Assembly (NCBI GenBank): GCA_958296185.1
Contig: CATQIB010000005.1
Coordinates: 1 to 64,000, forward strand
Reading direction: 5' to 3'
DNA: 64,000 nucleotides
Source of the DNA: an uncultured Mesonia sp.
GTDB taxonomy: Bacteria; Bacteroidota; Bacteroidia; Flavobacteriales; Flavobacteriaceae
Part shown: positions 61,707 through 64,000 of the stretch, piece by piece
Numbering within the stretch: the first letter of the stretch is position 1
Layout: every line of letters starts with the position of its first letter
The notes under the pieces: model-generated
Database searches by the model: none
What the model saw: the letters and a program-made list of their open reading frames with translations, nothing else
Told to the model about the DNA's origin: nothing
Translations under genes and position numbers: made by a program

Positions 61707-63587
61707 ATGAAAAAACTTTTACTTCTTAGCTTTTTAGCAATCGGATTTTTGGTAAACGCACAAGCGCCTGCAGGATATTACAGCAGTACGCAAGGCAAAA
61801 CAGGCTTTGCACTAAAAACCGAATTAAGTCTAATTATTAGTAGCGGTCACAATGCGCAAAGTTATGGCGCATTATGGACGGCTTACCAAACCTCTGATGT
61901 AGACACCTATTATGAAAACGATGGTAGTGTTTTAGATATTTACTCAGAAAACCCAAGCAGCACAGACCCCTATAATTTCGTATTTGGGTCAGACCAATGC
62001 GGGAATTACAGCGGTGAAAGTTCTTGTTATAACAGAGAACATTTATTCCCGAAGAGTTGGTTTAATGACCAATCGCCAATGTATACAGACATTCACCATA
62101 TCTACCCTACTGATGGTTACGTAAATGGGCAACGAGGAAATTTCTCTTTTGGGGAAGTTAGTAACGCAAGTTGGACGTCGCAAAACGGATCAAAAAAAGG
62201 AAATAATACCTACAACCATCCTAATGCATACAACGGCACTGTTTTTGAACCTATTGACGAGTTTAAGGGTGATGTTGCAAGAGTTTGGTTTTATATGGCT
62301 ACCCGCTATGAGAGTCAAATTGCAGGATGGGAAAACAACACCTCCCAAAGTGATGTAGCTTTAAATGGAACCTCAACTCAAGTTTTTGAAGATTGGGTGT
62401 TGGCTATGCTTTTAGAATGGCACAATAACGATCCTGTTTCTCAAAAAGAAATAGATCGCAACAATGCCGCTTTCAACTTTCAGGGAAACCGTAACCCATA
62501 TATCGATAATCCTGCTTGGGTAAATCAAATCTGGAATCCGAATCCAGACAATCAAGCCCCTACCGCACCAACAAATTTAGCGGCAAGCAATATTACTTCA
62601 AATAGTGTAATACTAAACTGGACCGCTGCTACAGATAATGTTGGGGTAACCAGTTACCAAATTGAAGAAAACAATCAAATTGTTCAAACTACAGCTAATA
62701 CACAAGCTACCGTTACCAATTTGAATCCGCAAAGCACTTATAGTTTTATAGTTAAAGCATTAGATGCATACGGCAACGTTTCTGCCGCAAGTAATGCTGT
62801 AAACGTTACCACACTAGATGCACCAGTTATCATCTTTAGTGAAGATTTTGAAAACTGCAATAATCTTAATTTTATAAGCGTTTCAGAACAGAGCGCTCAA
62901 GATTGGGAGTGCCTTGCTCAATACGGCGAAAATAATTCAGGAGCTTACCAAATGAATGCCTATGCAAATGGTCAGCAATACCCAAGTCTTGATTGGTTGA
63001 TCACAGATAGTCCTATAGACTTTAGTAATTTAAGTCAGGCTCAACTTAGCTTTTTCACTGCAGCAACTTTTGGAAATACGCCTTTGAATTTAGTATATAG
63101 TACAGATTACACACCAGGAAGTACACCTAGTAATGCCACCTGGACACCTGTACCTAATGTAAATATTCCGATGTTTAGTGGAAGCGGTAGTACGATTGAA
63201 GAGAATACTTTTAGTAATATCGATATTCAAGGAATCGCAGGTAACGCTTACTTAGCCTTTAAATATGACACTACCAATGGTGAAGATGCTACGCGTTGGA
63301 CGGTAGATAGTTTTACTATTACCGCTAAAGCAACCGCTGGTTTGTCTGCTACAAGTTTACAAGCGCAAATTTATCCCAACCCCAACTATAATGGAGTGCT
63401 GTTTGTTGAGCTTAGCAATGCCAAAAACTATGATTATGCTCTTTACGATTTAAATGGAAGGTTAATTCTAAATAAACAAAACGCAAATGCTAAAAATATA
63501 AAACTTCCTCAATTAGAAGCAGGTATCTATCTGTTTGAAATTAAAAGTCAGCAGCAACGCGTAATTAAAAAGCTAATTTTAAATTAA
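61707..63587 (+). CDS. T9SS-exported endonuclease I with FN3 and adhesin-like domains
   Basis: A 626-residue exported nuclease. Signal peptide (LLSFLAIGFLVNAQ), then an endonuclease I domain (about 20-275) with the catalytic His region NREHLFPKSWFND and DIHHIYPTDGYVNGQRGN. An FN3 domain (about 285-370, PTNLAASNITSNSVILNW) and a cleaved-adhesin-like beta domain (about 375-545, ITDSPIDFSNLSQAQLSFF) follow. The C terminus is a type A T9SS sorting domain (IYPNPNYNGVLFVEL, LEAGIYLFEIK). It probably degrades extracellular DNA for nutrition or biofilm turnover. It is 2 bases after rsmB, an unusual operon mate, and ends at a terminator. Confidence 0.94.
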   Translation: MKKLLLLSFLAIGFLVNAQAPAGYYSSTQGKTGFALKTELSLIISSGHNAQSYGALWTAYQTSDVDTYYENDGSVLDIYSENPSSTDPYNFVFGSDQCGNYSGESSCYNREHLFPKSWFNDQSPMYTDIHHIYPTDGYVNGQRGNFSFGEVSNASWTSQNGSKKGNNTYNHPNAYNGTVFEPIDEFKGDVARVWFYMATRYESQIAGWENNTSQSDVALNGTSTQVFEDWVLAMLLEWHNNDPVSQKEIDRNNAAFNFQGNRNPYIDNPAWVNQIWNPNPDNQAPTAPTNLAASNITSNSVILNWTAATDNVGVTSYQIEENNQIVQTTANTQATVTNLNPQSTYSFIVKALDAYGNVSAASNAVNVTTLDAPVIIFSEDFENCNNLNFISVSEQSAQDWECLAQYGENNSGAYQMNAYANGQQYPSLDWLITDSPIDFSNLSQAQLSFFTAATFGNTPLNLVYSTDYTPGSTPSNATWTPVPNVNIPMFSGSGSTIEENTFSNIDIQGIAGNAYLAFKYDTTNGEDATRWTVDSFTITAKATAGLSATSLQAQIYPNPNYNGVLFVELSNAKNYDYALYDLNGRLILNKQNANAKNIKLPQLEAGIYLFEIKSQQQRVIKKLILN

Positions 63588-63605
63588 TCCTTAATTTAAT
63601 TGCAC

Positions 63606-63644
63606 AAAAAAGCCATTAGTTACATTTTAACTAATGGCTTTTTT
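63606..63644. terminator. bidirectional terminator after the endonuclease gene
   Basis: 17-bp stem AAAAAAGCCATTAGTTA / TAACTAATGGCTTTTTT with loop CATTT, between two convergent genes. The inner stem is the same as in the terminator at 52135-52167. Confidence 0.93.
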
Positions 63645-63647
63645 ATT

Positions 63648-64000
63648 TTAAGCATTGAAATAAGCACTATCCCAAACGGCCGCATTAAAATTCTTACCCA
63701 TTTTAAATCCGTAAAACAAAGCAAGACCAGCTATCCATTTAAAAATAAATAAGCTTAAAATTCCGGTTTTGAAAAAATCTATTCCTGTATCAAATATGGC
63801 CAATGAAATTAAATTGCCCAAAAGCAGACTAACAGCAGCCAATAAAAGTAAAAAATTTTCTAAGCTCTTTAACGGCCACATCAACAGCTTTCGAAATGTA
63901 TTCAAATCATTTCCCCATTTATGCACCAAATAATAGTATCCGTTTCCTAACGGAACAAAAAGTAGAGGGTCGTCGGCATTTCTCAATTTAAACCAGGAAG
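63648..64000 (-). CDS. membrane protein of unknown function, 5' end beyond window
   Basis: The frame is open to the right window edge, so the N terminus is missing. Visible are about 117 residues beginning SWFKLRNADDPLLFVPLGNG, then YYYLVHKWGNDLNTFRKLLMWP, and two hydrophobic helices (FLLLLAAVSLLLGNLISLAIF and LSLFIFKWIAGLALFYGF). The TTG at 63986 is an internal codon, not the start. I do not recognise the family. Confidence 0.75.
   Translation of the reverse strand, partial: SWFKLRNADDPLLFVPLGNGYYYLVHKWGNDLNTFRKLLMWPLKSLENFLLLLAAVSLLLGNLISLAIFDTGIDFFKTGILSLFIFKWIAGLALFYGFKMGKNFNAAVWDSAYFNA

Overview
The window looks like chromosomal DNA of a marine-type member of the Flavobacteriaceae (Bacteroidota). 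The evidence is low GC, dense mostly vertical core genes, promoters of the Bacteroidota form TTG-N18-20-TAnnTTTG, almost no Shine-Dalgarno signals, and type IX secretion (T9SS) hallmarks: C-terminal sorting domains and a PorV/PorQ-like outer-membrane protein. Typical flavobacterial gene forms are also present: long NusB, long GAPDH, fused cyclophilin-FKBP and DUF3276. I cannot name the genus. No rRNA, tRNA, CRISPR array, insertion sequence or prophage was seen.

Layout. 1-5.4 kb: the 3' part of rmuC, a small membrane protein, a thioesterase, a DUF423 protein, then a SatD-like/DUF3307 pair in which each gene is broken by a one-base shift, then guaB. 5.6-10.1 kb (minus): pyrD, lysE-like exporter, HMG-CoA lyase and a TPR histidine kinase, read as one unit. 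10.2-17.6 kb: pepT, a YdeI/DUF1801 protein, nusB-DUF1573-yajC, a Leu/Glu-type dehydrogenase, an ABC exporter with a degenerate Walker B, and a PUR-domain protein. 17.7-22.8 kb: CIA30, fasciclin, and a propeller-type LytS-like kinase with its LytTR regulator.

22.9-26.7 kb (minus) is the most accessory-looking part. Two secreted leucine-rich-repeat proteins with EF-hand-like loops flank two adjacent secreted proteins that share a C-terminal domain I do not recognise. 26.8-34.8 kb: csaA, thioredoxin-like, cyclophilin-FKBP fusion, recQ, then kdsD-tatC-CMD-lptB (envelope biogenesis) and pssA. 34.9-38.9 kb: PorV/PorQ-like protein, lnt, and a TM2/DUF2752/DUF4870 trio of small membrane proteins. 39-44.8 kb (minus): dimeric-type NADP isocitrate dehydrogenase, a 370-base gap holding a 22-bp tandem array, two unknown genes, mltG, a GNAT acetyltransferase and dapF. 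44.8-52.5 kb: HtrA protease, GAPDH, a coiled-coil membrane protein, trmD, rplS, a second (monomeric) NADP isocitrate dehydrogenase, and type B L31. 52.7-64 kb: DUF4199, glycosyltransferase, phosphosugar mutase, ABC exporter, an ECF sigma factor with an anti-sigma-like and a Spy-like partner, a BNR lipoprotein, an RsmB-type methyltransferase, a T9SS-exported endonuclease I, and a truncated gene at the right edge.

Most of this is housekeeping. The points I would follow up are the paired one-base frameshifts at 2.8 and 3.26 kb (the first sits exactly on a -1 slippery heptamer), the LRR/unknown-domain island, the 22-bp tandem array upstream of icd, and a structured intergenic element at 3.8-3.9 kb. 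Several start codons were moved downstream because the longer reading begins inside a promoter -7 element.
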